Positions 1 through 9,300 of a DNA stretch of 64,000 bases are shown here, one piece after another. The notes under the pieces were generated by a model. That model was not told the origin of the DNA and ran no database searches. It was given only the letters and a program-made list of their open reading frames with translations. Numbering within the stretch: position 1 is the stretch's first letter; the number at the start of each line of letters is the position of its first letter. This stretch comes from an uncultured Myxococcales bacterium (lineage in GTDB: Bacteria; Myxococcota_A; Bradymonadia; UBA7976; VGTA01): positions 1 to 64,000 of the forward strand of contig CAKZRU010000015.1 in the NCBI GenBank assembly GCA_937146725.1, read 5' to 3'. The translations under genes were made by a program, and so were the position numbers.

Positions 1-332
1 TCACCGGTGATTCTGCTGTATTGAAACAAAGCTCGACTCATGATTGAAGCCCGGTCTTCGCGCTGAAGCTCAATGTTGTAAGTTTTACCGCCTTGATCGG
101 TGACCTTAAGATCTAAAATCAAGCGCCTACCCTCAAGAGAATTCGGGGGAATTTCTACATTTTGATATTCAAGTTTAATAATTTCATGCTCACCCTTAAA
201 CGCCAAAACATAGTTTAAAAAGCGTGCAAGTAAGCTTTCGGTTTCGCCTTGTTGGGCAAACATAAACTTAAAGGGCACATCATAAGTCAAGTTAAAGCTA
301 AGTGGTTTCTGGTCAGTGTAAAACCTAGCCAT
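1..332 (-). CDS. Rpn-family recombination-promoting nuclease/putative transposase, 5' part
   Basis: The first 110 codons are present; the rest lies outside the window. The start ATG (330-332 on the complement) follows an AAGGAG ribosome binding site. The protein opens with DVPFKFMF near residue 18, then LLARFLNYVL, then an LDLKV...YNIELQRE block near residues 72-92, followed by RALFQYSR. These match the PD-(D/E)XK nuclease-family transposase pattern (Rpn/PDDEXK_2), where LD.K and E.Q are the catalytic core. Family members are DNA endonucleases linked to recombination and are often scattered in many copies. Whether the gene is complete cannot be seen. It points away from the variable-region gene downstream, with which it shares a 205-bp intergenic region. 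Confidence 0.82.
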   Translation of the reverse strand, partial: MARFYTDQKPLSFNLTYDVPFKFMFAQQGETESLLARFLNYVLAFKGEHEIIKLEYQNVEIPPNSLEGRRLILDLKVTDQGGKTYNIELQREDRASIMSRALFQYSRITG

Positions 333-537
333 TCTGTTCTCCTTTTAAGCACTTGATTAATTGAAGGACTTGATTAAGCAAAGACTCTACTTGGATAACT
401 GTGTGGCTTTTAGTTTTGTTACAGGAATACTAATAATATGTTTAGTAGTATGGAGTTGACTTGTACTCATTCTGATTTCACTTTAATTTAATTTGCCTAA
501 GCAATTCTTTTACTACCCATGATCAAGGCCAATCTCA

Positions 538-2139
538 ATGCTTCATCCACATGAAATTAAAGCCACTAAGCTGAGAGCGACGTTTAACAAGCTCATTAAA
601 AAATACCCTGAGCCAAGCTCAAGAAAGCATATTGCGTTGGTAAAGTTGATCAATGAACTCAGTGTTTTGGGGTTTCCTGTTTTTGTGGAGGCTGTTGAGG
701 GCGTACTGAACACCAAAAGTGTGCAAAAATTCATTAGTCCGGTTTTACGAGCGGTGTTAAAGCGAGCTTGTTCCGAGGCAAAAAGCGAGGGGCCGGACAT
801 AGAGCAGGTGTCTGGCGATCACATATATGGTATTGCGGAAGAAGAACACCTATTAAGACAGTTGAAAGAACTGATTGAAGAGACGAAGTTGCTTCATGCT
901 TTTAAAGATCTAAGCGATATTGAGCGATTAAGAAGCTCACTTTGGATTGTGGCCACACCTTGGCTATTAAAAAAGGCCCATAATGAGCGTAATCAGCGTT
1001 TAAGACGCTTGCTGATCAATGCTTCAGAGCAAATGGGGGCGAGTTTAAGGGTAAACGCAGAATTATATGAAGACGAATGCTTTGATATTTTGTCGGGTGT
1101 TGTGCGTGATTGTTATTTAGCGGGTGGCGAGCTTGATTTAAGTGGTTTAAGCGATCAGATGCTATACCTGTTAGATGACTTGCGTGGCGTTGATCAAATC
1201 GAAAGTTTAAGTTTACCGAGTAGAGGCTTATCTTACCTATTTGAAAGAAAGATATTTGGCCTTGATCGTGTACAAAAGATTGAGATTAAAGCGATTAGTG
1301 ATCGAGATATTGCTTTGCTTAATGAGTCTTCAGATCAAGAGTATGTGTTAGGTATAGTCAGATCTCTAGTCAAAGGCGCACAAACTAAAGCGGAACATGG
1401 CCTAGAATGTCCGGCCGAAATATTAAATAAGATTACTGATTCTCAATATAAAGATGAGTTGTTATTTGTAACTAAAAGAGTTTTCTGTCAAATTAACTAT
1501 GAGCTTGATGCAGTCAACTTTAATCTCAATTATATTCCGCATCCAGACCAAGCGTATTGGATGCTGGAAACACAAGTAACACAAGCTTTATATCGGGCGG
1601 TGACAGGTGAAAGCCCAAGCCATTTTAAGGGAGATCAATTACCTGTTGAGTGTGTTTCTTGGGAAGACGGGATTGCCTTTTGTAATGCGCTATCAAAGAA
1701 GCTTGGCTTAACACCAGCTTATAAAGGTACAGATAATCACTGCGAATTAGTCAGTGGTGCCAATGGGTTTAGATTACCCTTTGAAGCCGAATGGGAGTTT
1801 GCGGCTAAAGGTCGGCAAAACTTTAAATATGCGGGCTCGGATAATATTGATGAGGTCGCTTGGTATGAAGTGACCACAAATGATGAGGGAACCCGCCCTG
1901 TTGGTACAAAGAAGCCCAATGGGTATGGCCTATACGATATGAGTGGAAATGTTTGGGAATGGTGTGCGGATGATTATTTCAACCCAGGCCAACACCGTCT
2001 CGGGGCGTCTTTGCGGGCTCTCCGTGGTGGGAGTTGGTACGCCAGCGCCGTCGGCTGTGAGGTCTCTTACCGCGGCGGGCGCTCGCCCGATTACCGCAAC
2101 CGCGACCTCGGCCTGCGTCTTTCCAGGTCACTTGGATAA
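538..2139 (+). CDS. DGR-type variable protein: unknown helical N-terminus plus C-terminal FGE-sulfatase (C-type lectin) domain
   Basis: 533 residues. Residues 1-330 are unrecognised, charged and probably helical. From about 335 a formylglycine-generating-enzyme/SUMF1 fold follows: ETQVTQALYRAVTGESPSHF, PVECVSWEDGIAFCNALS, GFRLPFEAEWEFAAKG, GLYDMSGNVWEWCADDY and a final RGGSWY...R...P..R...LGLRL. The last ~40 residues have the layout of a DGR variable region: most exposed positions use codons ending in C (the six codons after SW are all NNC, as expected from mutated AAC), and the DNA jumps to 43 G/C in 60 bases (2041-2100) in an AT-rich gene. No Sec signal is visible, so the protein is probably cytosolic. 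An AAGG about 8 nt upstream supports the start. A true FGE is unlikely. It is probably a ligand- or partner-binding receptor whose N-terminal function is unknown. Confidence 0.88.
   Translation: MLHPHEIKATKLRATFNKLIKKYPEPSSRKHIALVKLINELSVLGFPVFVEAVEGVLNTKSVQKFISPVLRAVLKRACSEAKSEGPDIEQVSGDHIYGIAEEEHLLRQLKELIEETKLLHAFKDLSDIERLRSSLWIVATPWLLKKAHNERNQRLRRLLINASEQMGASLRVNAELYEDECFDILSGVVRDCYLAGGELDLSGLSDQMLYLLDDLRGVDQIESLSLPSRGLSYLFERKIFGLDRVQKIEIKAISDRDIALLNESSDQEYVLGIVRSLVKGAQTKAEHGLECPAEILNKITDSQYKDELLFVTKRVFCQINYELDAVNFNLNYIPHPDQAYWMLETQVTQALYRAVTGESPSHFKGDQLPVECVSWEDGIAFCNALSKKLGLTPAYKGTDNHCELVSGANGFRLPFEAEWEFAAKGRQNFKYAGSDNIDEVAWYEVTTNDEGTRPVGTKKPNGYGLYDMSGNVWEWCADDYFNPGQHRLGASLRALRGGSWYASAVGCEVSYRGGRSPDYRNRDLGLRLSRSLG
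2001..2130 (+). other. Putative DGR variable region (VR) with IMH-like 3' end
   Basis: This is the GC-rich 3' end of the FGE-like gene. Codons for residues 501-506 (Y A S A V G) and many later ones (V509, Y511, R512, G513, R515, Y519, R520, N521, R522, D523) end in C, the pattern left when template adenines in AAC codons are replaced. Interspersed codons (TGT, TCT, CCC, CTC GGC) are the invariant scaffold. The 17-base stretch 2101-2117 is almost pure G/C and sits where the initiation-of-mutagenic-homing (IMH) site lies in known DGRs. The matching template repeat is not in the window, so exact borders are inferred. Confidence 0.75.
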
Positions 2140-2387
2140 TTGACCATTGACCCTTGGGTCAATAAATGCCAAGAACAATAATTAAACCAAGAGCTTGCGC
2201 TTGTTTTGCACCGGAGCAAAAAGCCCGAGGCGGAACTTGTCGACGGCCCGTTGGCCACCTTTGGTGGTAGGGCAGTCACAAGTGTAGAGGAGGGATTTTT
2301 GCGGACCGCGTTAGAGCGAGTGCCAAGCGAAGTGCTAAGTTGGTGGGGCAGTGTATCACAGTGGGGCAAAGTGTTCGGCCCCCGATT
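2140..2387 (+). other. GC-rich tail downstream of variable region, no confident gene
   Basis: From about 2190 the composition is clearly richer in G/C than the flanks. It contains a small hairpin (CCACC-TTT-GGTGG, about 2259-2271) and a repeated GTGGGGCA (about 2342 and 2361). An 80-codon open frame (2206-2448) has no good ribosome binding site, its codons run through the terminator at 2388-2414, and it matches no family I know, including Avd accessory proteins. The block probably belongs to the DGR target cassette rather than to a gene. Confidence 0.4.
2146..2163 (+). repeat. Perfect inverted repeat just 3' of the variable gene
   Basis: ATTGACCC, a two-base TT centre, then GGGTCAAT forms a perfect 8-bp inverted repeat 7 bases after the stop codon. 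DGR target genes (for example phage BPP-1 mtd) carry a DNA hairpin/cruciform just downstream of the VR/IMH that assists homing. Position and size fit that role, although the two-base loop is shorter than the known 4-nt loops; the innermost pairs may not form. Confidence 0.6.
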
Positions 2388-2414
2388 CCAGCCCTTTGGG
2401 CTGGCGATTTTTTT
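2388..2414 (+). terminator. Rho-independent terminator after the variable gene
   Basis: CCAGCCC (2388-2394), loop TTT, GGGCTGG (2398-2404), then CGATTTTTTT: a perfect 7-bp GC-rich stem followed by a run of seven T. It closes the transcription unit of the DGR-type gene and its tail. Confidence 0.9.
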
Positions 2415-2607
2415 GACTCGATACAAGTTTGATCAATACAAAGCTTGATCAATAGTGAGTGAAGCCCAAAAGATTATTTCAAATACAAGGCCTGCTCTTG
2501 GGGCGTTAAGTGGATTACAGAAGCAATGATTTACTTTCTAGATTTACAACGAATAGATGTTTTGAGCTTAAGTGCCTAATATTAATCGTTTTTTATTTTA
2601 GGAGATT

Positions 2608-2640
2608 ATGCGTTTAACTTGTTCGCTTTGGTTGATATAG
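2608..2640 (+). other. Ten-codon open frame with strong ribosome binding site (leader-like)
   Basis: TTTAGGAG sits 4-5 nt before ATG 2608; the frame reads MRLTCSLWLI and stops at TAG 2638-2640. It looks like the start of a signal peptide cut short, or an upstream leader of the esterase gene 51 bases further on. An inverted repeat TTGATA/TATCAA (2632-2653) overlaps its end. Function is unknown; it may be a remnant. Confidence 0.3.
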
Positions 2641-2691
2641 TAGAATCTATCAATACATTTACATACAAATGATCAAAACAAGGAAATAGTT

Positions 2692-3756
2692 ATGCTACAA
2701 AGCACTTTTATATTGATAATCAGTGCAGCATTTTGCTGTCTGCTAGGCTGTGATGATGCAACAGAGACTGAGCAAAGTTCAGTCGATCAAGGCAGTGAGA
2801 CTGCTGCAGTGGATATGAACTCTCTGGATATGAATTCTCTGGATATGAATTCTCTGGATATGAATTCTCTGGATATGAACTCAGGAGATGCCCAACTTTC
2901 AGAGCCAACTGGGGCGATGATCAGTGCCAAAGATTTGGCTTATCCACCTCCGGCCGGTGTTGACTCGGACTTGGCCTTTTTAGATGTCTTTAGAATGGAT
3001 GACGGTCAAACTCGTCCGCTTGTTTTGCTTGTCCATGGCGGAAGTTGGGTCGGTGGTGACAAGGCTGGATTTGAAAGTAAGATTGTGCCTTGGTGGGTGG
3101 ATAAAGGATATGTTGCAGCACCTATAAACTTTCGTTTGGCCTCAAGACTTAATCAGCCTTTAGTGGTCAGTCCAAGAGAGCAAGCTCGTGATATTGCGGC
3201 AGGACTTGCTTGGCTGATTTCCCAAGCAGAGACTTATCAAATCGATCCGGAAAATATTGTCATCCTTGGCTATTCATCGGGTGCGCATCTTGTGGCTCTT
3301 TTAGGCACAGATGAAACGATTCTTAGAGAAGCCGGAGTGAATGAAGCACACGTCAAAGGAACAATTTCTTTTGATGTTCACGCCTATGATGTGCCCTATG
3401 CGCTTGAGCTTATGGTTGATAGTGTAGTGGAGCAGAATATGCCACTGATTAGACATTTATTTGGAGACACAGAGGAAGCTCAGCTTGCAAGCTCACCTAT
3501 CAATTTTGTTGATGGCTGGGTGGCGCCTTCCCTCATTATCTCCGTTGATGAAGATCCAGAGGTTGCGGGTACACATGGGTATATCGTGTCAAAAGTCGCC
3601 GAACGCTATCAAGAAGCCTTAAGTGCTGCCGGACATCAAGTGAACACTTTTCATGATACACAAGAGACTCACTCATCTTTGGTGAATGGCTTTGGTGAGC
3701 CGGATGATTTGGTCACAGAGCAGGTCAGTAGGTTTTTAGAATTACTTAATCCTTAG
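2692..3756 (+). CDS. Secreted lipoprotein alpha/beta-hydrolase (esterase)
   Basis: 354 residues, good AAGGAAA ribosome binding site. A lipoprotein signal ends in LLGC (Cys20), followed by a disordered acidic spacer made of five DMNSL-type repeats (residues 41-65). The hydrolase domain starts near residue 95: HGGSW at 115-119 is the oxyanion-hole motif, GYSSG at 193-197 supplies the nucleophile Ser195, and the C-terminal ETHSSL provides the probable catalytic His. The layout resembles carboxylesterase/BD-FAE and kynurenine-formamidase-like hydrolases. It should be anchored in the outer envelope and cleave esters; the substrate cannot be told. Confidence 0.85.
   Translation: MLQSTFILIISAAFCCLLGCDDATETEQSSVDQGSETAAVDMNSLDMNSLDMNSLDMNSLDMNSGDAQLSEPTGAMISAKDLAYPPPAGVDSDLAFLDVFRMDDGQTRPLVLLVHGGSWVGGDKAGFESKIVPWWVDKGYVAAPINFRLASRLNQPLVVSPREQARDIAAGLAWLISQAETYQIDPENIVILGYSSGAHLVALLGTDETILREAGVNEAHVKGTISFDVHAYDVPYALELMVDSVVEQNMPLIRHLFGDTEEAQLASSPINFVDGWVAPSLIISVDEDPEVAGTHGYIVSKVAERYQEALSAAGHQVNTFHDTQETHSSLVNGFGEPDDLVTEQVSRFLELLNP
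2812..2886 (+). repeat. In-frame 15-bp tandem repeat (DMNSL x5)
   Basis: Five near-identical 15-bp units encode DMNSL repeats in the linker just after the lipobox; the three middle units are almost base-identical and the last diverges to DMNSG. Copy-number changes would keep the reading frame and alter spacer length only. Confidence 0.9.
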
Positions 3757-3881
3757 TGTTGCTTAGGCTGTAAAACTTAAAAAGCGCAAAAAGCTTGGTG
3801 CATCAAAAAGAACTTGCTTACTCATAGTGAATCACTGTCACTTGAATACGCTGAGGCACACTGTTTTAAGCCCAAAGTTTT

Positions 3882-4312
3882 TTAATAATGATATCCAACA
3901 ATAAATACACCAAGCTTGTTCATATACGTTAACTGTGGGCTCACCTCTGACTCTATACACCACTCTTCGGTGGCAATCTCATAAAAGCCATTTTGATCAA
4001 AGTCAGAAAGATAGCTTAGATCAAAGTCACAGTTTGATTCTTTGAGTGTAATGAGTTCGTCTGCCTTTGGATCATAGGTGAATAACTGGAAAATATTGTT
4101 ATTTCTTGGATCTTCTGCTTACTCCCTTGCTTCTGTACTTTATCACTGAGTTTTTCACATTGTTGCCTGCTCTGTCGGCAGGTTGTCACAGTGGTTTCAA
4201 CGCCCGCAAGCAGTTCTTTGTAACAAAGGCAGTAGTTCTCACCAAAAGCCAGCGAAGAATATAAAATAAAGCCGAAGCTTAAGAAAAATACTTTGAAATG
4301 ATGTTGACGGAT
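3882..4312 (-). pseudogene. Decayed gene for a small secreted Cys-containing protein
   Basis: On the complement, one frame (about 4312-4112) encodes a signal-peptide-like stretch (FFLSFGFILYSSLAFG) and a Cys-rich segment with ENYCLCYKEL. A second frame (about 4120-3882) continues with YDPKADELITLKE, then SDFDQNGFYEIATEEWC, and ends at TAA. The frames meet around 4105-4120, implying a single-base indel. The position of the expected start, spaced correctly after AAAGGGA, reads ATC instead of ATG. Both halves look like real protein, so this is a once-functional secreted gene with a lost start and a frameshift, unless a sequencing error explains the shift. Family not recognised. Confidence 0.65.
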
Positions 4313-4553
4313 GTTTGATCCCTTTATTAACGCTCACACTTAGTACATATCGTCACTGATCTGTATTAGAAGCAACTCTATTCTAAATTAACGTAATATT
4401 TGATCTTAGTCTTAAAGTGATCTTTAGCTTGTGCTTGCTAAGCTGTTAGGGCCTTAAGTTTTTACTGACAGGCCCTAGATTATTTGACTGTCTGACTCTG
4501 TAAGCGATGTTGTGCATCAAGCCCAAAGAGTCATCAGATGTAACGCTATCGAC
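4313..4553. other. Intergenic region, one long-loop inverted repeat
   Basis: AT-rich spacer downstream of the MopE-type gene. TAGGGCCT (4447-4454) pairs with AGGCCCTA (4470-4477) around a 15-base loop; no T-run follows on either strand, so a terminator call is weak. I see no coding potential here. Confidence 0.5.
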
Positions 4554-6371
4554 TTAAGGGTTAATCGGGTCGATCGCGGTGAGTTCAAGCACTCGGCGAA
4601 CAGCTTCTTCCACCGGCTCACCATTCTCATCAAAGGTAGGATTACCTTCCGCGTCCAAAACAGGCGCATATTGATATAGAGTTTGAGGTGGTGCAGTTGC
4701 AGTCAATGGCTCATACCAAGTAAAATTCCATGGGGGAGACACTTGATTACGATCAAAGAAAAGCGTGACGATATGGCCATTACTGCCACCAGGAACAGAG
4801 GCTGGGAATGTTGAGGCCGATGACTCTTGGTTCGTTCCATAAATCGAGAAATAGTAGACATTTTCAGGTGTACCAGCCGGCGCTGCCGAGGCCTCGACAA
4901 TGGTTTTGCCACTAGTTACTGTAGAGCTACCTGGAGTGACTAAGTCATTTCTCTTATCCATGCCTACAGGGAAAGACAAACCAACTTGAATAAAGGTGGG
5001 TTGGAACTCTGTAGCACCACCTGGGCGAGTGGGTGAGTAAAGTTGGTCATAGAAGATGTCAAGAGCCACAGTGCTTGCGGTAGATGCAGACGCATTATAA
5101 GCCACACGGAAGGTGTTTACATGACAGTCTTCGTCAATTTCACCATCACAGTCATTATCAATGCCATCACAAGATGTATCATCGGTGACGGTAGGCTCAA
5201 GCGGTGTACAGCTGAGCTCGCCTTCAACACAAGACTTGGCTGCAACACAGGCACCTTGGCCACAGGTCTCCTCGGTGGTGAAACCCTCATCTACATTACC
5301 ATCACAGTCTTGGTCGATGTTATCGCATAGATTATCACTTTCGCCGGGAGGCCCAGGCTCACAAGAAACAACCCCACCCGCACAGGCAGCATCGCGAACA
5401 CAAATACCGTTACCACAGGAGTCGATGAAGTTTTCATCAACACGACCATCACAGTCATCATCTACACCGTCACAAAGCGCATCTTCAGTGGTGCTAGGCT
5501 CAAGTGGCTCACACGTAGTTTCGGCACCCTCAAAGCAATAAGTACGTGAGGCACAAACACCCTCACCACAGGTGCTAAAGACAAAGTCTTCATCAAGCTG
5601 ACCATCACAGTCATCATCTTGACCGTCACAGCTTGCATCATCGGCTAATACTGTGGGTGGAACACAGGCAACTTCAACGCCATCTTCACAAGAGCTTTGA
5701 GCTTGGCAACTACCAATCCCACATTCGGTGGCTTCGAATTCCTCATCAATTTCACCATTACAGTTATTATCAATTCCATCACAGTCATCAGTACGACCTG
5801 GGTTCACTCGACGATTACTGCTATCGCAGTCAACATCACCATCTGGGCAGAAGCCGCCGGCACCATAGCCATCACCGTCAGGGTCATAGCATAGCTCACA
5901 ACTGCTATTGTCATCCGCTACACAGATTTCAAGTTCATCACTGAGCTCAAGGCAAGAGAAGCCGTCGCCACAGCGTGCATCTTCATTGGCATCTTCACTT
6001 GCATCTTCACAGGGACGGAAACAGCGCTTATCAAAACCATCTTCATCAAAGGCGACACAAAGATAGCCAGAGCCACAATCACTGTCCTCTTGACAGGTGG
6101 CACAGCTTAGATCTTCCTCGTTCACCATGACATCGGTTTCCTCCGGCATCATGTCTTCTACCATCATGTCTTCTTCATTTGGCTCAAGATCAAAGCTAAA
6201 GGTCATCGCATCCTCAACCGGAGCCATGTCCTTTTCTGCTTCTTCTGGCGTGACCGGATCAGGACAGGCCACTAGACTTAAACCAAGAATGCACAAGGTA
6301 AAAAGGCCCAAAGGAGACATTCTTTTTGTGTTATCATTACTTATGTTTTGCATATTGATTTCTTTCATCAT
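4554..6371 (-). CDS. MopE-type Cys/Asp repeat lipoprotein
   Basis: About 605 residues. Start placed at the ATG-ATG pair (6371/6368) because AGGACT precedes it; a TTG six codons upstream lacks such a site. The signal ends in SLVAC (lipobox). An acidic linker rich in EEDMM follows, then a Cys-rich segment, then at least five copies of the motif CDG-x-D-x-DCDG-x-x-DE (for example CDGIDNDCDGEIDE), each separated by about 45 residues with further cysteines. This is the putative metal-binding repeat named after MopE and common in myxobacterial surface proteins. The C-terminal ~200 residues look beta-rich, perhaps cohesin-like. It starts 18 bases after the stop of the giant gene upstream, so the two are probably cotranscribed. 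Confidence 0.8.
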   Translation of the reverse strand: MMKEINMQNISNDNTKRMSPLGLFTLCILGLSLVACPDPVTPEEAEKDMAPVEDAMTFSFDLEPNEEDMMVEDMMPEETDVMVNEEDLSCATCQEDSDCGSGYLCVAFDEDGFDKRCFRPCEDASEDANEDARCGDGFSCLELSDELEICVADDNSSCELCYDPDGDGYGAGGFCPDGDVDCDSSNRRVNPGRTDDCDGIDNNCNGEIDEEFEATECGIGSCQAQSSCEDGVEVACVPPTVLADDASCDGQDDDCDGQLDEDFVFSTCGEGVCASRTYCFEGAETTCEPLEPSTTEDALCDGVDDDCDGRVDENFIDSCGNGICVRDAACAGGVVSCEPGPPGESDNLCDNIDQDCDGNVDEGFTTEETCGQGACVAAKSCVEGELSCTPLEPTVTDDTSCDGIDNDCDGEIDEDCHVNTFRVAYNASASTASTVALDIFYDQLYSPTRPGGATEFQPTFIQVGLSFPVGMDKRNDLVTPGSSTVTSGKTIVEASAAPAGTPENVYYFSIYGTNQESSASTFPASVPGGSNGHIVTLFFDRNQVSPPWNFTWYEPLTATAPPQTLYQYAPVLDAEGNPTFDENGEPVEEAVRRVLELTAIDPINP

Positions 6372-6389
6372 TATGAGTCCTAAGTCCAA

Positions 6390-9300
6390 TTAAGGTACGC
6401 TGAGCGGTGAGTTTGCTCGACCAGCACCAAACGAGATTTGATTTCTAGCATCATTCTGTACGCCATTAATCAAAGCATTAGTACTTTCGGTTCTATTCTG
6501 ATCGAAGGCTACATTGGCGCTTTGACCGCTTAAGGTAAAGTAGACATAAGCTAAATCACCAGCAGGAAGCGGATTAGGTGGAATACTAATCACTGTCACA
6601 CGCAGAACGCCTGGGCTCTGCAAAGCGGCCAATACTGTGCGGTTAGCGCTTGCCGGACCAGCATCAAAGTCACCAACATTAAAGCTTAAGGCCGGATCGA
6701 AATCGATGTAGATCTCAAAGTTTGCAGCTTGGTAAGCCTCAACATCAGCTAAGTGCTGAATCGCAACACCCACCTTAGAAGGATCAGGCGCATTGTGGTT
6801 TGCTAGGGCTAGAACCGGTACAGCATAGCCACCGGCCTGACAGTCATTAAGGTCACCTACACCATCATTATCCAAGTCGCTTTGGTTGTCATTGACGACA
6901 TTTGGATCAAGGCCACAAGAAAGCTCCTGTCCATCAAAGAGGCCGTCACCGTCTGTGTCAGTAATGAAGAGCGGATCACAAACATCACCGATGTTATTAC
7001 CATTGATATCTAACTGATCAGCATTAGCAACAGTCGGACAGTTATCGTTTGCATCAAGGATATTATCGTTGTCATCATCAATGTCACAAGCGTTGTCCTG
7101 ACCATCATTGTCACTGTCGATCCCTGTATCATTGATATTAGGACAGGTGTCGTTTACATCAGGCACACCATCGCCATCATTATCATCGTCACAGGCATCA
7201 CCAAAGCCATCGCTGTCGGTATCGGTTTGATCTCGGTTTGAGTTCACAGCACAATTATCTTGGCCATCAAGTAAGCCATCATTGTCATCATCAGGATCAC
7301 AAGCGTCACCGATGTTATCGCCATCACTATCAATTTGGTCGGCATTGGAAGCATTTGGACAGTTATCAATACCATCATCAATGCCATCTCCGTCACCATC
7401 TTGACCGGTGAGACAGGCAGCACCTACGCCATTTTGACCAGGCGCTTGGTCAGGGTTAGAGACCAATGGACAGTTATCGTTCGCATCAAGGATACCATCA
7501 TTGTCATCATCAGGGTCACAAGGATCAGAAAGACCATCATTATCATTGTCACCAGCACCCGCATCAGCAATCAACGAACATTGGTCTTGGTTATCTGGAA
7601 TACCATCACCATCATCATCACTATCACAAGCGTTACCTAAGCCATCATCATCAGTGTCGGTTTGAGCAGAGTTGGCAATATTAGGACAGTTATCGCTGAA
7701 GTTATTCACGCCATCGTTGTCATTATCATCATCACAAACATCACCAATACCATCGTTATCGACATCATTTTGGTTGACATTGCTTACCCCAGGACAGTTA
7801 TCAAGACCATCATCAATGCCGTCACCATCACCATCTTGGCCGGTAATACATGGATTAACACCAGTTTGATCAGCATTGGCTTGGCCAGGACAGTTGTCCT
7901 CGGCATCTGGTACACCATCGCCGTCGTCATCTGTATCACAGGCATTGCCTAGACCGTCACTGTCGGTATCAACTTGGCTGGGGTTTGATACGGTTGGGCA
8001 GTTATCTTGGTTATTTGCAATGCCATCATTGTCATTGTCATTATCGCAAACATCAGGCACGCCATCATTATCAGAATCTACTCCATTCGCATTTGCAATG
8101 GTGCTACAGGCATCATTGATATCAAGCACGCCGTCACCATCATCATCATCGTCACAGGCATCACCCACGTTGTCGGAATCAGTGTCGGTTTGATTTGGAT
8201 TAAAGACATTAACACAGTTATCAATACCGTTATCAATGCCATCGCCATCACTGTCTAGGCCTGTATCACAAGCATCACCAGGTGCATCGCCATCAGCATT
8301 GGCTTGGTTTGGATTAGAGTCGAGCGGACAGTTATCGTTTACATCGGGTACACCGTCATTGTCATCATCATCATCGCATGAATCTGGAATGCCATCGCCA
8401 TCACTGTCGGCGGAACCAACATCGGCTTGAGTGCTACAAACATCATTGACATCGGGCACACCGTCGTTGTCATCATCATCATCACAAGCATTACCAAGAC
8501 CATCACCATCGGTGTCGGTTTGTGCATTGTTTGAGACTAATGGACAGTTATCTTGAGCATCGATGACATTGTCATTATCTGAATCATTATCACAGGCATC
8601 ACCAATGCCATCAAGGTCAACATCTGACTGATTTGGATTACGTACACCCACACAGTTGTCGATACCATCATCAATGCCGTCATTATCATTGTCGGCATTT
8701 GCATCACAGGCATCACCAATGCCATCGCCATCAGCATCCGCTTGGTTGGCATTTGATTGACGAGGACAGTTGTCAACATTGTTATTGATACCATCATTAT
8801 CAAAGTCGGCATCACAGGCATCACCTACACCATCGCCATCAGAGTCAACATTACTTGGATTCGCTAGGCGAGGACAGTTGTCTTGGTTATCGGGTACACC
8901 ATCGTTATCTGAGTCATTATCACAGCTATCACCGATATTATCTTGATCAAGGTCAAGCTGAGCCGCATTAGCGACTAAAGGACAATTATCACGGACATCG
9001 GGAACACCATCATTATCGTCATCATCATCACAGGCGTTACCAAAGGCATCACCGTCAGTATTTAGGTTATTAGGGCTAGAAGCAAAGACACAGAAGTCTT
9101 GGTTATTGGGTACACCGTCCCCATCGATATCAGGGTCACAGGCATCACCCACTCCATCCCCATCAAGATCTGACTGGGTTGGGTTAGGATCATTTGGACA
9201 GTTGTCGCTATTTACATCGCTGAAGCCGTCACCGTCACGGTCATTTTCACAGGCATCACCTACTCCATTACCATCGCTATCAGCTTGACTTGGGTTTGAG

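Noticed and set aside
2206..2448. 80-codon open frame after the variable gene as an Avd accessory gene
   Set aside because: No ribosome binding site, runs through a strong terminator, and lacks the four-helix Avd sequence pattern.
4447..4477. TAGGGCCT/AGGCCCTA as terminator
   Set aside because: 15-base loop and no T-run on either strand.
5161..5541. Open frame opposite the MopE-type gene
   Set aside because: Composition follows the antisense of Cys/Asp repeats; no start site.
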